Assembly: GCA_035468175.1 (NCBI GenBank)
Contig: DATITC010000172.1
Location: 1 to 64,000, forward strand
Reading direction: 5' to 3'
Length of the DNA stretch: 64,000 nt
From: JAVEDQ01 sp035468175
Lineage (GTDB): Bacteria; Actinomycetota; Actinomycetes; Frankiales; Frankiaceae
The translations under genes were made by a program, and so were the position numbers. Positions 15,463-24,286 of the stretch are shown here, one piece after another. The notes under the pieces were generated by a model. It ran no database searches. It was not told where the DNA came from and saw nothing but the letters and a program-made list of their open reading frames with translations. How positions within the stretch are numbered: position 1 is the first letter of the stretch; each line of letters begins with the position of its first letter.

Positions 15463-16461
15463 GTGCCGCTCACCCCGCTCACCGCAGACGATCCGCGGGA
15501 GATCGCCGGCTATCCCCTCCTGGGCCGTCTCGGCGCGGGCGGCATGGGTGTCGTCTACCTGGGCGACGGTCCGAGCGGACAGGTTGCGGTCAAGGTAGTC
15601 CGGCCCGAGCTGGCCGATGATCCCGGCTTCCGGGCTCGCTTCCACCGGGAGGTCGCCGCAGCTCGGCGGGTATCCGGCGCCTGCGTCGTGGATGTCCTCG
15701 CGGCCGACCCGGAGGCCAGCACGCCATACCTGGTGAGCGAGTACGTCAAGGGACCGGACCTGGCCACGCTCGTCGACCGCTTCGGCCCGTTGGATCCCCG
15801 CCGGCAGCACGCGCTCGCAGCAGGTCTGGCCGAGGCGCTGCTGTCCATCCACTCGGCGGGTCTCGTCCACCGCGACCTCAAGCCGGCGAACGTCCTGTGC
15901 GCCCCGCGGGGGCTCAAGGTCATCGACTTCGGTATCGCTTCGGCCACCGACGGCGCGTCGCTCACCCGTACCGGTCTGCTCGTCGGCTCGACCGGCTGGA
16001 TGGCTCCGGAGCAGGTGCACGGCGCCAAGGTTGTGCCGCTGAGTGACGTCTTCTGCTGGGCCTCGGTCGTGTACTTCGCCGCAACCGGCCGGCCCCCGTT
16101 CGGCGAAGGTTCTCCGGCGGCCGTGCTCTACCGGGTGGTCGCGAGCGAGCCGGACCTGAACGACCCGAAGATCGAACCGCGGCTCCGGCCAGTGCTCGCT
16201 GCCGCCTTCGCAAAGGAGCCCCAGCGGCGGCCGGCCGCGCCCGACCTGCTCAGCTACCTGCTCCCTCGTCGGGACGCCGCGCCCGCCTTCCAACACCAGG
16301 CCGTCCGGCCGGCCGGGGCGTCGGGGAACCCGTCGTCACCGCCTCCGATGGGGTCGCCGAACGGGCTGGCGCATTCGGCACGATCGGTCGCGCCTCACCC
16401 GACGGGCCCTCCCCCGTCGGCGCCTCCACCGGGCTACCGGCCGCCGGCTCCGCTGCGCTGA
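15463..16461 (+). CDS. Soluble serine/threonine protein kinase
   Basis: 332 residues from a GTG with an AAGGA site. All Hanks-kinase motifs are present: GAGGMG loop, VAVKVV (ATP-binding Lys), HRDLKPAN catalytic loop, DFG metal site and APE-like MAPEQ. The catalytic domain covers about residues 15-265. The remaining 65 residues are Pro/Ser/Gly-rich without a membrane helix, so unlike PknA/B/D-type receptors it is predicted to be cytoplasmic. Substrates are unknown; GarA encoded elsewhere in the window is a classic target of such kinases, but a link is inference. Its last 28 bp overlap the 3' end of the convergent ATP-grasp gene. Confidence 0.9.
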   Translation: MPLTPLTADDPREIAGYPLLGRLGAGGMGVVYLGDGPSGQVAVKVVRPELADDPGFRARFHREVAAARRVSGACVVDVLAADPEASTPYLVSEYVKGPDLATLVDRFGPLDPRRQHALAAGLAEALLSIHSAGLVHRDLKPANVLCAPRGLKVIDFGIASATDGASLTRTGLLVGSTGWMAPEQVHGAKVVPLSDVFCWASVVYFAATGRPPFGEGSPAAVLYRVVASEPDLNDPKIEPRLRPVLAAAFAKEPQRRPAAPDLLSYLLPRRDAAPAFQHQAVRPAGASGNPSSPPPMGSPNGLAHSARSVAPHPTGPPPSAPPPGYRPPAPLR

Positions 16462-17519
16462 CCAACTGCGGCGTCCGGAAGCGCGTCGACCGGCAGGAAG
16501 GGGATCGCCTCGTTGTAAACGAGGACGGAGCGACCGAACGCCGGCCGCGGGGGCTCGACCTCCTCGCCGAGGACCATCGCCAGGGCGAGCGCGGGCAGGT
16601 TGACGCCGCCGGCGAGGCAGGACTGGTAGAGCCCCGACGCCGGTCGGGTGTTCACCTCGAGCAGCACCGGCTCAGGCGTCCCGTTCCTGGTGCGGTAGCG
16701 GATCTGCACGTTGGACAGGTACCGCAGGCCGAAGCCCTCGACCATCTGCCGGGCGATGCCGACAGCCCTGCGATCGTTCACGAGTTCACGGGTCCACGCG
16801 AGCCCGCTCTTCCGGCGGGGTAGGGCTGCAACCAGTGCACCGGACGGGGTGCTCAGGCAGTCGACCGAGATCTCGTCGCCCTCCAGGAACTCACCGACGA
16901 TCAGCGGCGGGAACTCGTCCACGCTGCCGAGCAGCCGCTCGGCGGTCGCGTGGCTGATCCGGACGGACGGGGGCTCGGTGATCTCGTCGAACGTGTCCGC
17001 GCGGTCGTCCAGGACGCGAAAGCCGTGGCCACCGAAGTCGAGGTCGGGCTTGAAGCAGAGCCGGCCACCGCCAGTGAGGTCGGTGAGCTCCGAGATCGCT
17101 CGACGATAGCCGTCGAGGTCGGTGACGGTCCGCCAGAGCGGCACCTCGACGCCGAGGTCGGACGCCGCGGTGTAGGAGTCGTGTTTGCCGGCGAGAGTCG
17201 CGATCGCGGCCGGAGGCGAGACCTGGACCGCGACCCCGGTGTCCCGGAACTCCGCCTCCCGCCGTGCGACCGCGAGCATGTTGCGACCGGGGACGAAGAC
17301 GTCGACGAATGCGCGGCGACAGATGTCGAGGGCCGCGTCGGCGAACGCATCGCCCTCGACCTCCGGCTCGTCGACCAGCGCGTCACAGGCCTGCAGGAAC
17401 GGGGTACTCGCCGTGCGATGCGAGCCGATGACGGTGAGATCGTGCCCCGCGCTACGGAGCAGACCGATCAGCTGGTAGGTGCCGCGGTAGGTTTCGTTGA
17501 ACCAGAGCCGCAGGCTAAT
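16434..17519 (-). CDS. ATP-grasp enzyme (carbamoyl-phosphate-synthase/PylC-like)
   Basis: The first ATG (17279) gives only 281 residues and cuts off clear N-terminal family sequence. Upstream in the same frame it reads LRLWFNETYRGTYQLIGLLR, then LTVIGSHRTASTPFL and VDVFVPGRN, a typical N-terminal lobe. The frame opens after a stop at 17544-17546 and contains no ATG, GTG or TTG before that sequence, so initiation must be at ATT (17517-17519, overlapping the TAG of the upstream gene) or CTG (17511-17513). ATP-grasp features: GGRLCFKPDLDFGGHGFRVL, PPLIVGEFLEGDEISVDC, and VLLEVNTRPASGLYQS metal site. Such enzymes join a carboxylate to an amine or thiol; substrate unknown. A frameshift at the 5' end is the alternative. 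Confidence 0.65.
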   Translation of the reverse strand: MSLRLWFNETYRGTYQLIGLLRSAGHDLTVIGSHRTASTPFLQACDALVDEPEVEGDAFADAALDICRRAFVDVFVPGRNMLAVARREAEFRDTGVAVQVSPPAAIATLAGKHDSYTAASDLGVEVPLWRTVTDLDGYRRAISELTDLTGGGRLCFKPDLDFGGHGFRVLDDRADTFDEITEPPSVRISHATAERLLGSVDEFPPLIVGEFLEGDEISVDCLSTPSGALVAALPRRKSGLAWTRELVNDRRAVGIARQMVEGFGLRYLSNVQIRYRTRNGTPEPVLLEVNTRPASGLYQSCLAGGVNLPALALAMVLGEEVEPPRPAFGRSVLVYNEAIPFLPVDALPDAAVGQRSGAGGR

Positions 17520-17709
17520 GGCCCAGGTCCATGATCCGGGACGTCAGCGCCAGGATGCAGCCGACGACGATCACCGCGGCGGCGATCCCCCAGATCACGG
17601 GATTGTTGTGCGCGATCAGCGCGAAGACGCCGACGACGAAGCCGGCCACGATGACGAAGACCGACATCCACGCACCGACCTGGCCGCGCGGGCCACCTGA
17701 ATCCGCCAC
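17515..17709 (-). CDS. Small two-helix membrane protein (HGxxPAAW-like), 64 aa
   Basis: The GTG at 17709 has an AAGGGG ribosome site; the open frame extends to 17802 but that part is low-complexity. Two membrane helices (SVFVIVAGFVVGVFALIA and VIWGIAAAVIVVGCILAL) are preceded by GGPRGQVGAWMS, which resembles a degenerate form of the HGxxPAAW motif found before the first helix in a family of small actinobacterial proteins. It overlaps the presumed start of the ATP-grasp gene, suggesting coupled translation. Function unknown. Confidence 0.55.
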   Translation of the reverse strand: MADSGGPRGQVGAWMSVFVIVAGFVVGVFALIAHNNPVIWGIAAAVIVVGCILALTSRIMDLGH

Positions 17710-17806
17710 ACCCACCCCTTGATCGTCGGGAACTGCCACGTTCGTCCGGGACGATCCTACTGTTCCCGGTTGCTCTTCCGGCCCGCCCGGGTCCTGCCGC
17801 AAGTCT

Positions 17807-19381
17807 CTACTCGGGCGGAGCGGGCACGTCGGACCGGATGGTGCCGAGGTCGCGGAGCTGCGCCGAGAGCCAGGCGGCGACGTCGTTCTCGCGCACCTGC
17901 TTCGCCGCCTTTGCCAACAGGTCGGCCCGCTTGTCCTCGTCCATCGTCAACGCCTCGTAGAGCGCGTCCGCCATCTGCTGGATGTCGAAGGGATAGAGCG
18001 TGACGGCGAAGGCGCCGAGCTCCTCGTGGGCGCCGGTGTTCTCCGAGAGGGCGAGCACGCCCTTGCGCTGGTTGACGATCGGCACCTCCTTCGCCACCAG
18101 GTTCATGCCGTCGGCGAGGGCGTTGACCATCAGCACGTCACAGATCGAATAGGCGGCGACGGCCAGCTGGAAGTCCTCGACCATCCGCAGGTCGATCGGC
18201 TGCTGGCCGTTGCGGGTGTGCCGCGCGTTGATCTCAGCGACGACGGCGCCGATCGTGGCGATGTAATCGCTGTACTCGGCGACATCCGTGCGGCTCGGCT
18301 GCAGCAGCGCCAGGAAACTCACGGTGCCGGCCAGTTCCGGGTGCTGGTCGAGCATCACCCCGAACGCGAGGAACCCTCGGACGACGTTCTTGCTGGGGTC
18401 GGTGCGGTCCACGCGGACGATCAGCCGGCGCGGCGGCGTCGACTCGTCGGCGGACGGGACCTCGGCCAGGTACGTGTCGCTGAGGGTTGCGACGTGCGCG
18501 GCGACCTCGTCGCTGGCGGCGACCGACTCGAGTGCCGCCGGGTCGACCGAGATCGGGTAGTGCCGGGCGTACACGGTGCGCCCGTCGACCTCCGCGCTGA
18601 GGTTGTCGAGATCGACCGGCACGCCGAGCAGCTCCTTCACGCAGTGGATGAAGTTGCGGGCGTAACGCTCGGTGTGGAAGGCGACGACGTCGCTGCCGAG
18701 CAACCCGTAGAGCAGCCGGTCGCGCATGTAGGGCGGCAGCACGCGCCAGGAGTCCGGCCCAGGCCACGGGATGTGCACGAAGTGGCTGAGCAGCGCGTCC
18801 GGGCACCGCTTCCGCACGTCGCCGGCGACCAGGTAGAAGTGGTAGTCCTGCAGCATCACGAGGGCGCGTCCCCCGCGGGCCTCGACCTCCTCGACGACCG
18901 CGTCGGCGAAGTTGCTGTTGACCGCTGCATAGCCGTCGGTGAACGCCGTGTGCTCGTTAGCGGTGAGGACCGGCGCGAACGTCAGGCCGTAGAGCCCGTG
19001 CTGGATGAACCAGAGGATCGGGTTCGACACCACGGTGTAGAAGGCGTCGTGCGCCCACGGGTCGGTCTCGACCATCCGGACCTCGAGGGTCTTGCCGTCC
19101 GGATCTTCCTTGGCGGCGTCGTCGACCAGCGCGAGTCGCGGACGGGTCTGGACCCGGACGCTGCGACCCTCCGCCTCCCGGGCGACGGCGATGTCCTCAT
19201 CGCTGGAGGCGGCGCAGACCCAGACGGCGTCGGACAGGTGCTCGGCGAGCCCGAGCAGGGCGGTGACCAGACCCCCGCTGCCCTTCGTCGCGGTACGCCG
19301 GTCCCCTTCCCGTCCGAAGCTCACCGGCCCGCGATGCGACAGCAGGACCAGTGGCAGTTCGGAGTGGTCGTCGGAAGGCAC
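17807..19381 (-). CDS. otsA: GT20 glycosyltransferase, trehalose-6-phosphate synthase-like
   Basis: 524 residues from a GTG. GT20 features are visible: N-terminal LSHRGPVSF, the acceptor-side block MLQDYHFYLV...FVHIPWPGPDSWRVLP, and the nucleotide-sugar binding region (RVDRTDPSKN; VNALADGMNLVAKEVP; ALSENTGAHEELG). OtsA transfers glucose from a nucleotide sugar to glucose-6-phosphate; related enzymes make glucosylglycerol phosphate, and the first-residue motif of canonical OtsA (GGL...) is here GSGGL. No otsB is adjacent, so the gene name is a best guess. A TreX/TreY/TreZ route for trehalose is encoded 11 kb away. Confidence 0.75.
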   Translation of the reverse strand: MPSDDHSELPLVLLSHRGPVSFGREGDRRTATKGSGGLVTALLGLAEHLSDAVWVCAASSDEDIAVAREAEGRSVRVQTRPRLALVDDAAKEDPDGKTLEVRMVETDPWAHDAFYTVVSNPILWFIQHGLYGLTFAPVLTANEHTAFTDGYAAVNSNFADAVVEEVEARGGRALVMLQDYHFYLVAGDVRKRCPDALLSHFVHIPWPGPDSWRVLPPYMRDRLLYGLLGSDVVAFHTERYARNFIHCVKELLGVPVDLDNLSAEVDGRTVYARHYPISVDPAALESVAASDEVAAHVATLSDTYLAEVPSADESTPPRRLIVRVDRTDPSKNVVRGFLAFGVMLDQHPELAGTVSFLALLQPSRTDVAEYSDYIATIGAVVAEINARHTRNGQQPIDLRMVEDFQLAVAAYSICDVLMVNALADGMNLVAKEVPIVNQRKGVLALSENTGAHEELGAFAVTLYPFDIQQMADALYEALTMDEDKRADLLAKAAKQVRENDVAAWLSAQLRDLGTIRSDVPAPPE

Positions 19382-19462
19382 GGCGCAATCCTCTCAAATG
19401 CGAGGGCCCTCAGTTTGCCCCGCCGGATCGGATCACGCCCTCTGGTCACCGACGAAGGGATG

Positions 19463-20086
19463 ATGACGCAAAAACCGGCAGACTGGCAGCTGATGTCGTT
19501 CTCTGCCCCGGCCGCCGATCGCCCCGACCACACCGATCGCGCCGTCCGAACGGACCCGGCCCTTCCCGCCGTGGCGATCGTCGACATCGACGGTGTGGTC
19601 GCCGACGTCCGTCACCGCGTCGGGCACCTGCAGCGGTATCCCCCGGACTGGGGCGGGTTCTTCGCGGCGGCCGACCGCGATCACCCGCTGCCGGTGGGAG
19701 TGGAGCGGGTGCACGCACTGGTCGAGTCGGGCCACGAGGTCATCTGGCTGACCGGACGACCCGAGTGGCTACGCGACCTGACCGAGGACTGGCTGACTGA
19801 GCAGGGACTACCGGTCGGCATGCTGCTGATGCGTCCCAACTACGACCGGCGGCCCGCTCGGGTGCTGAAGTCGGCCATGGTCCGGGCCCTTGCCGACGGG
19901 CGTCCGGTACCCACGTTCACCGCGGGACCGCCCCGACGGATCGCGGTGGTGGTGGACGACGACACCCTCGTGGTCGAGCGGCTGCGCGCCGATGGCTGGT
20001 CGGTCGAACAGGCCGACTGGATCGGCCTCGCCGGCGACGGTGCCGAGCGACTGAACGAGGCCCAGGAGCGCGAAGGTCGCACATAG
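19463..20086 (+). CDS. HAD-superfamily phosphatase (LNS2/PNKP-like)
   Basis: About 207 residues. HAD motif I AIVDIDGVVADVRHR supplies the nucleophile Asp and the DxD acid; motif II is WLTGRPEW (Thr) and motif IV VVVDDDTLVVERL. The layout resembles the small phosphatase domain of polynucleotide kinase and LNS2 proteins. Two adjacent in-frame ATGs (19460 and 19463) follow GAAGGG, and an ATG at 19493 just before the domain is a further option. It is divergent from the GT20 gene. It does not resemble OtsB; the substrate is unknown. Confidence 0.7.
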   Translation: MTQKPADWQLMSFSAPAADRPDHTDRAVRTDPALPAVAIVDIDGVVADVRHRVGHLQRYPPDWGGFFAAADRDHPLPVGVERVHALVESGHEVIWLTGRPEWLRDLTEDWLTEQGLPVGMLLMRPNYDRRPARVLKSAMVRALADGRPVPTFTAGPPRRIAVVVDDDTLVVERLRADGWSVEQADWIGLAGDGAERLNEAQEREGRT

Positions 20087-20238
20087 GAGCGTCGGCGCTC
20101 TCGTCGTGACCACTCCGTGAACCATGCGGACCAGTCGAAGATGCTCCGCATGGGCCATGCGCCAATCGCGCTCCCGCGCCGACGACTGAACAGACAGCAA
20201 CACCCGCAAGAGTGACTTACCTGCACCAGGAGCGTGCT

Positions 20239-20499
20239 ATGTGCCAGCACATCCCCACCTGTCCCACCTCGGATGACTGCGCTCACGAAGCCGCGCGCGT
20301 GGTGTCGAGTCATCCCGAGCAGGGCTGGAGCCTCCTGTGCAACGGAGTGATCCTGTTCGAGGACACCGGAGAGCTGCTTCCCGATCGGTCGACGGTGTCA
20401 CCCCACCGAGGTTGCGCGGGCAAGCCCTGCTCCGACGTCCAGATCGAGCCGGCTCCTGCGACCCAGCAGTCCTACGCGCTACACGCCTCCGCCGCCTGA
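20239..20499 (+). CDS. DUF5999 family protein, 86 aa
   Basis: ATG with a CCAGGAG site. The sequence MCQHIPTCPTSDDCAHEAARVV, HPEQGWSLLCNGVILFEDTGELLP and SPHR matches the DUF5999 family of small actinobacterial proteins. Five Cys and several His residues suggest metal binding. The product is cytoplasmic and of family length. It is flanked by 150 bp upstream with its own likely promoter. Function unknown. Confidence 0.8.
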   Translation: MCQHIPTCPTSDDCAHEAARVVSSHPEQGWSLLCNGVILFEDTGELLPDRSTVSPHRGCAGKPCSDVQIEPAPATQQSYALHASAA

Positions 20500-20581
20500 C
20501 CTGATCGACGGTTCGCGTCGACGGGCCAGCGCGCTCGGCCCACTCGACCTGGCTCCGCGGAGTCGTGACACGCTCTCCCGT

Positions 20582-21274
20582 ATGGTCCGCGCCCTGTTCT
20601 TCGACGTCTTCGGCACCGTCGTCGACTGGCGTCGCGGCATCCTCGACGCTTGCGCGGCGGTCTCGGAACGCACCGGGGTCTCCGCCGACTGGGCAGTGAT
20701 CACCGACGATTGGCGCCGGGCCTATCCCGCGGCCATGGTCGCTGCCCGCCGTGAACCGGAGTGGCAAAACCTCGACCGGCTGCAGGCCCGCACGCTGGAC
20801 GATGTACTCGCGCACCATCAGGTGGATCTCCCGGCCGCGGACCGCGCCGACCTCGTCCGCGCCTGGCGGTGCTTGCCGCCCTGGCCGGACAGCCGCTTCG
20901 GCCTGGCCCAGCTGCGCTCACACTTCACGACCGCGACCCTCTCGAACGGTCACGTGGCCCTGCTCGTCGACCTGCTGAAGTTCGGCGACCTCCTGGTCGA
21001 CGCGGTCCTCTCAGCCGAACTCGCGAACAGCTACAAGCCGGATCCAGCGGTCTATCGCCGCGCCGCCGCGCTGCTGGAGTGCCCGCTCGAGGAAGCCGCC
21101 ATGGTCGCTGCCCACGGTAGTGACCTCGAAGCCGCAGCCGCCCTGGGCCTCCGGCCGGTGTTCGTGCGCCGCCCGTACGAATGGGGTCCGGACGCCTCCG
21201 CCACCCCGCCGCCCGACCTCCCCGGCCTCGTCGTCGTCGACGAACTGGCCGAGATCGCTGCCCAGCTCCGCTGA
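20582..21274 (+). CDS. (S)-2-haloacid dehalogenase type II (HAD family)
   Basis: 230 residues. Motif I ALFFDVFGTVVDWR carries the nucleophile Asp, motif II is TATLSNGH, motif III is NSYKPDPAVYRRA with the Lys, and motif IV VAAHGSDLEAAAALGLRPVFV. This pattern is that of type II haloacid dehalogenases, which hydrolyse 2-haloalkanoates with inversion. Many chromosomal members act on other small acids or phosphates, so the natural substrate is open. ATG start immediately after a short gap from DUF5999; convergent with merR. Confidence 0.85.
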   Translation: MVRALFFDVFGTVVDWRRGILDACAAVSERTGVSADWAVITDDWRRAYPAAMVAARREPEWQNLDRLQARTLDDVLAHHQVDLPAADRADLVRAWRCLPPWPDSRFGLAQLRSHFTTATLSNGHVALLVDLLKFGDLLVDAVLSAELANSYKPDPAVYRRAAALLECPLEEAAMVAAHGSDLEAAAALGLRPVFVRRPYEWGPDASATPPPDLPGLVVVDELAEIAAQLR

Positions 21275-21308
21275 CGCCGGGCGCTCGGTGTCGACGCCGG
21301 AGGGAGCG

Positions 21309-21908
21309 CTACTCGCCGCTGGCGCGGCGGCGGTGCCGGCGGGTGGCCAGCTCGTCGTTGGCCGACGGGGCGTCGACCCCAGCCTTCTCGGCCGGCATCT
21401 CCGCCAGCTGCCCCTCGACCTCGCGGACGACCCGGCCGACGGCGATGCCGAACACGCCCTGACCGCCGGCCAGCAGGTCGGTGACCTCGTCGGCGGAGGT
21501 GCACTCGTAGACGGTGGCCCCGTCGGACATGAGGGTGATGCGGGCCAGGTCGTCGACACCGCGGCTGCGCAGGTGCTCGATGGCGTTGCGGATGTTCTGC
21601 AGCGAGACCCCGGCGTCGAGCAGGCGCTTCACGACCTTGAGCACCAGGATGTCGCGGAAGCTGTAGAGCCGCTGGGTACCCGAGCCGGTCGCGTCCCGGA
21701 CGCTGGGGACGACCAGGCCGGTGCGGGCCCAGTAGTCCAACTGTCGGTAGGTGATGCCAGCCGCCTTGTGCGCGGTGGGCCCGCGGTAGCCCGCGTCGGC
21801 ATCGGGAGTGGGACGGTCGTCCGGAAAGAGCGATCCCTGCTCCGGGAACGCACCGCCGACGCGGTCCTCGTGCCGGGCCTGCTCACCACCGCTGGCACGT
21901 CCGCTCAC
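21309..21908 (-). CDS. MerR-family regulator (Rv1830/McdR-like)
   Basis: 199 residues. A divergent MerR helix-turn-helix (GITYRQLDYWARTGLVVPS) is followed by RLYSFRDILVLKVVKRLLDAGVSLQNIRNAIEHL and a C-terminal effector-like domain (DGATVYECTSADEVTDLLAGGQGVFGI). In M. tuberculosis the orthologue by order and sequence type is Rv1830, reported as a cell-division regulator (McdR). It ends the conserved block with the bifunctional nuclease and a second MerR gene. The 264-bp gap to the nuclease gene contains no clear ORF. Confidence 0.85.
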   Translation of the reverse strand: MSGRASGGEQARHEDRVGGAFPEQGSLFPDDRPTPDADAGYRGPTAHKAAGITYRQLDYWARTGLVVPSVRDATGSGTQRLYSFRDILVLKVVKRLLDAGVSLQNIRNAIEHLRSRGVDDLARITLMSDGATVYECTSADEVTDLLAGGQGVFGIAVGRVVREVEGQLAEMPAEKAGVDAPSANDELATRRHRRRASGE

Positions 21909-22172
21909 GCCGCCGCCACCTCCTCGTCGACCTCCCGGCAGGGGTACCGCCCGAACCAGGCTCCCGAGGGTTCCTGCATCGGCCCGGCCCTGCCGTGCTG
22001 CCGGGACTGCTGACCGTACGAGGGTGACCCGGGCGCTTCAAGCACGCGGCCCGGTGTGTCGGTCCTCGGCTGGATCCTAGATCGAGAAGCAGCCGGCGAG
22101 AAGCAGCGGGGCTGTGGACGGGGCGGTCGCACCAGGCCGACCCGCCCTACCCGCCACCCAGGCCTGCTCACC

Positions 22173-22655
22173 TCACGAGCCCGTGTTGAAGTCCTCCGGC
22201 GAGATGTTGTCGAGGAACTCGCGGAACTTCTCGACCTCGCCCTCCTCGTCGGCCTCACCCTCGTCCGGCACGGTGATCCCGGCCTCGTCGAGCACGGCTT
22301 CGGCGCCGAACACCGGCACATCCATCCGCATCGCGAGGGCGATCGCGTCGGACGGGCGGGCCGAGACCTCGACGCCGGTGTTGAAGTGCAGGGTGGCGAA
22401 AAAGACGCCGTCCTGAAGATCGTTGATGGTCACGCGCTCGAGGTCGCCGCCCAGTGCCTGCAGCACGTCACGCAACAGGTCGTGGGTCATGGGCCGGGCG
22501 GTGACCACGCCTTCCTGGGCGAAAGCGATGGCGGTGGCCTCGACGGCGCCGATCCAGATCGGGAGGTAACGCTCCCCGCCGACCTCACGCAGCAGCACGA
22601 TGGGTTGCTTGGAAGGGAGTTCGACCCGCACGCCCACGATGTCCAGCCGGAGCAT
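22173..22655 (-). CDS. Bifunctional nuclease family protein (BFN/DUF151)
   Basis: 160 residues from the ATG at 22655 (GGAAGGAGG ribosome site; the frame extends 10 codons further). Conserved DUF151 blocks are visible: ERYLPIWIGAVEATAIA, RPMTHDLLRDVLQALGG, FFATLHF and VSARPSDAIALAMRMDVPVF. Family members were described as nucleases in plants and structural work on TM0160; in actinobacteria the activity is not proven. The acidic C-terminal tail (DEGEADEEGEVEKF) is typical. In M. tuberculosis the equivalent is Rv1829. Confidence 0.9.
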   Translation of the reverse strand: MLRLDIVGVRVELPSKQPIVLLREVGGERYLPIWIGAVEATAIAFAQEGVVTARPMTHDLLRDVLQALGGDLERVTINDLQDGVFFATLHFNTGVEVSARPSDAIALAMRMDVPVFGAEAVLDEAGITVPDEGEADEEGEVEKFREFLDNISPEDFNTGS

Positions 22656-22759
22656 GGTGGCACCTCCTTCCGCTACAGCCGACACTAACGCGCTCCGCCC
22701 CGGGTGGTGCCGGGCTCCCCGCTTTTGTTGGTCTTCGGTGGAGGTGCTCTCGTCGACGC

Positions 22760-23614
22760 TCAGCCGCGCAACGCGGAGCGCAAGCCCGCCGAGACCAGCG
22801 CGGCGTGCAGCCGCACCGACAGCGACGCAAGCTCACGGGCCGAGGCGGCGGCTTGTGCCCGGGCCCCGGGGGCCCGCTGCCGAGACATCGGACTGACCAC
22901 CTGCTCCACCAGACCGACCTCCCGGTCGGCTGCGGCCTTGACCGGCCGCAGGTGCCGCGCCTCCAGGCCGTACCGGCTGATCTGCGCGACGATCTTCGCG
23001 ATGACCAGTGAGTCACCGTCGAAGTAGCTGCTGCCGTGCCGAACGGCGACGAGACCGAACTGCTCGAGCTGGGCGAGCTGGTCGGCGGACAGGCCACTGG
23101 CCCGCATCAATTCGCCGCGGGAGAGACGCAGTTCGCTCGCGGCCGCGTCGAACGCTTCCGGGCGGAGCTCGGCGGGGACGTCGGCGAGCTGCTCGGCGGA
23201 CGCGCCGTCCTCATCGCCCGGCTCGTCCTCGGCGACGGCGAGGCCCTGCTGAGCGGCCGCCGCGGGCGTCTCACCGCGGTCCAACGCCTCGAGCTGAGCC
23301 CGGATGACCTTCAGTGGCAGGTAGTGGTCGCGCGCGGCGGTGAGGATGTAACGCAGCCGAGCGACGTCGTCGCCGGAGAACTTCCGGTACCCCGACGCGG
23401 TGCGCTGCGGCGTCAGCAGACCTTGGGCCTCGTAGAAGCGGATCTTGGAGATCGTCAACTCGGGGAACGCCGGCCGCAGCTGGGCCAGGACCTCACCGAT
23501 GGTGCGGCTCGCGCCGCCGGGGACGTCGACCTCGGGTACCAGCGACGGCTGGTGCGACGACGCCTGGTGGGACGACGGCTGGTGCCCGTCCGCAGGATTC
23601 TCGAATGCCGGCAT
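22760..23614 (-). CDS. MerR-family regulator (Rv1828-like)
   Basis: 284 residues. After a Ser/His/Gln-rich N-terminal tail comes a MerR domain (TISKIRFYEAQGLLTPQRTASGYRKFSGDDVARLRYIL...HYLPLKVIRAQLEAL), then a helical C-terminal dimer or effector domain. The DNA encoding the N-terminal tail holds small imperfect repeats (SSHQ units). In M. tuberculosis the equivalent is Rv1828, placed between garA and the nuclease gene exactly as here. The gene lies 32 bp downstream of garA, probably one operon. Confidence 0.88.
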   Translation of the reverse strand: MPAFENPADGHQPSSHQASSHQPSLVPEVDVPGGASRTIGEVLAQLRPAFPELTISKIRFYEAQGLLTPQRTASGYRKFSGDDVARLRYILTAARDHYLPLKVIRAQLEALDRGETPAAAAQQGLAVAEDEPGDEDGASAEQLADVPAELRPEAFDAAASELRLSRGELMRASGLSADQLAQLEQFGLVAVRHGSSYFDGDSLVIAKIVAQISRYGLEARHLRPVKAAADREVGLVEQVVSPMSRQRAPGARAQAAASARELASLSVRLHAALVSAGLRSALRG

Positions 23615-23646
23615 ACCGGGGACCGCGATCCGTGAACGCCCGGCGG

Positions 23647-24192
23647 TCAGGCGCCGGTGTCGGCGGTACGGGGAGCGGTGAGGAACACCAGCCGGAACTT
23701 GCCGACCTGCACCTCGTCCCCGCTCGCCAGCTCAGCGGTCTCGATCCGCTCCCGGTTGAGATAGGTCCCGTTGAGGCTGCCCACGTCCTGGACGACGAAG
23801 CCGCCGCTCTCCTCGTCCCGGCGGAACTCAGCGTGCCGGCGTGAGACGGTGACGTCGTCGAGGAAGATGTCGCTGTCCGGATGCCGGCCTGCGGTGGTGA
23901 CGTCGGAATCGAGCAGGAACCGGCTGCCGGCGTTCGGCCCCCGCTTCACCACGAGCAGCGCCGAACCGCCCGGCAGCGCCTCCGCGGCGTTGCCGGTCTC
24001 GACGTCCCCGGAGTCCTCGGGCGCGTCGCTCTCCAGCACCGCCCCGATCGCCGCGAGGTTCAGCGTCGACGTCTGTTCTGCCGGCCGTTCCGGCGGCGAC
24101 ACGGGTTCACCCGGGCGCAGCAGCTCGTTGCCACAGCGGGCGCAGAACCGTGCGTCGGCCGGGTTCTGCTGGCCGCACCTGGTGCAGAACAC
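23647..24192 (-). CDS. garA: FHA-domain regulator GarA (OdhI-like)
   Basis: 181 residues. An N-terminal zinc ribbon (CTRCGQQNPADARFCARCG) is followed by a short Thr-containing motif (EQTSTL) in the place of the phosphorylated TT motif of mycobacterial GarA, then an FHA domain (AGRHPDSDIFLDDVTVSRRHAEF...VQDVGSLNGTYLNRE) with intact phospho-Thr binding residues R, S, H and N. GarA/OdhI controls 2-oxoglutarate dehydrogenase and glutamate metabolism and is switched by PknB/PknG phosphorylation. The zinc ribbon is absent from mycobacterial GarA. Conserved neighbour of gcvH. Confidence 0.9.
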   Translation of the reverse strand: MFCTRCGQQNPADARFCARCGNELLRPGEPVSPPERPAEQTSTLNLAAIGAVLESDAPEDSGDVETGNAAEALPGGSALLVVKRGPNAGSRFLLDSDVTTAGRHPDSDIFLDDVTVSRRHAEFRRDEESGGFVVQDVGSLNGTYLNRERIETAELASGDEVQVGKFRLVFLTAPRTADTGA

Positions 24193-24286
24193 GAGAGACG
24201 TCCGCCTCCTGCCGGTCGTACCGGCGGGTCGGGCCGACGGGGAGTCGGCGGTCGGTGGGTAGGTAGGGGCAGCCTAGTCGGAACGA

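Noticed and set aside
18026..19459. Long plus-strand open frame antisense to the GT20 gene
   Set aside because: Composition is that of a GC-rich antisense shadow; only the part after 19460 carries HAD motifs.
19463..20086. HAD phosphatase as OtsB partner of the GT20 enzyme
   Set aside because: Its motif layout is of the PNKP/LNS2 type, not OtsB, and the genes are divergent.
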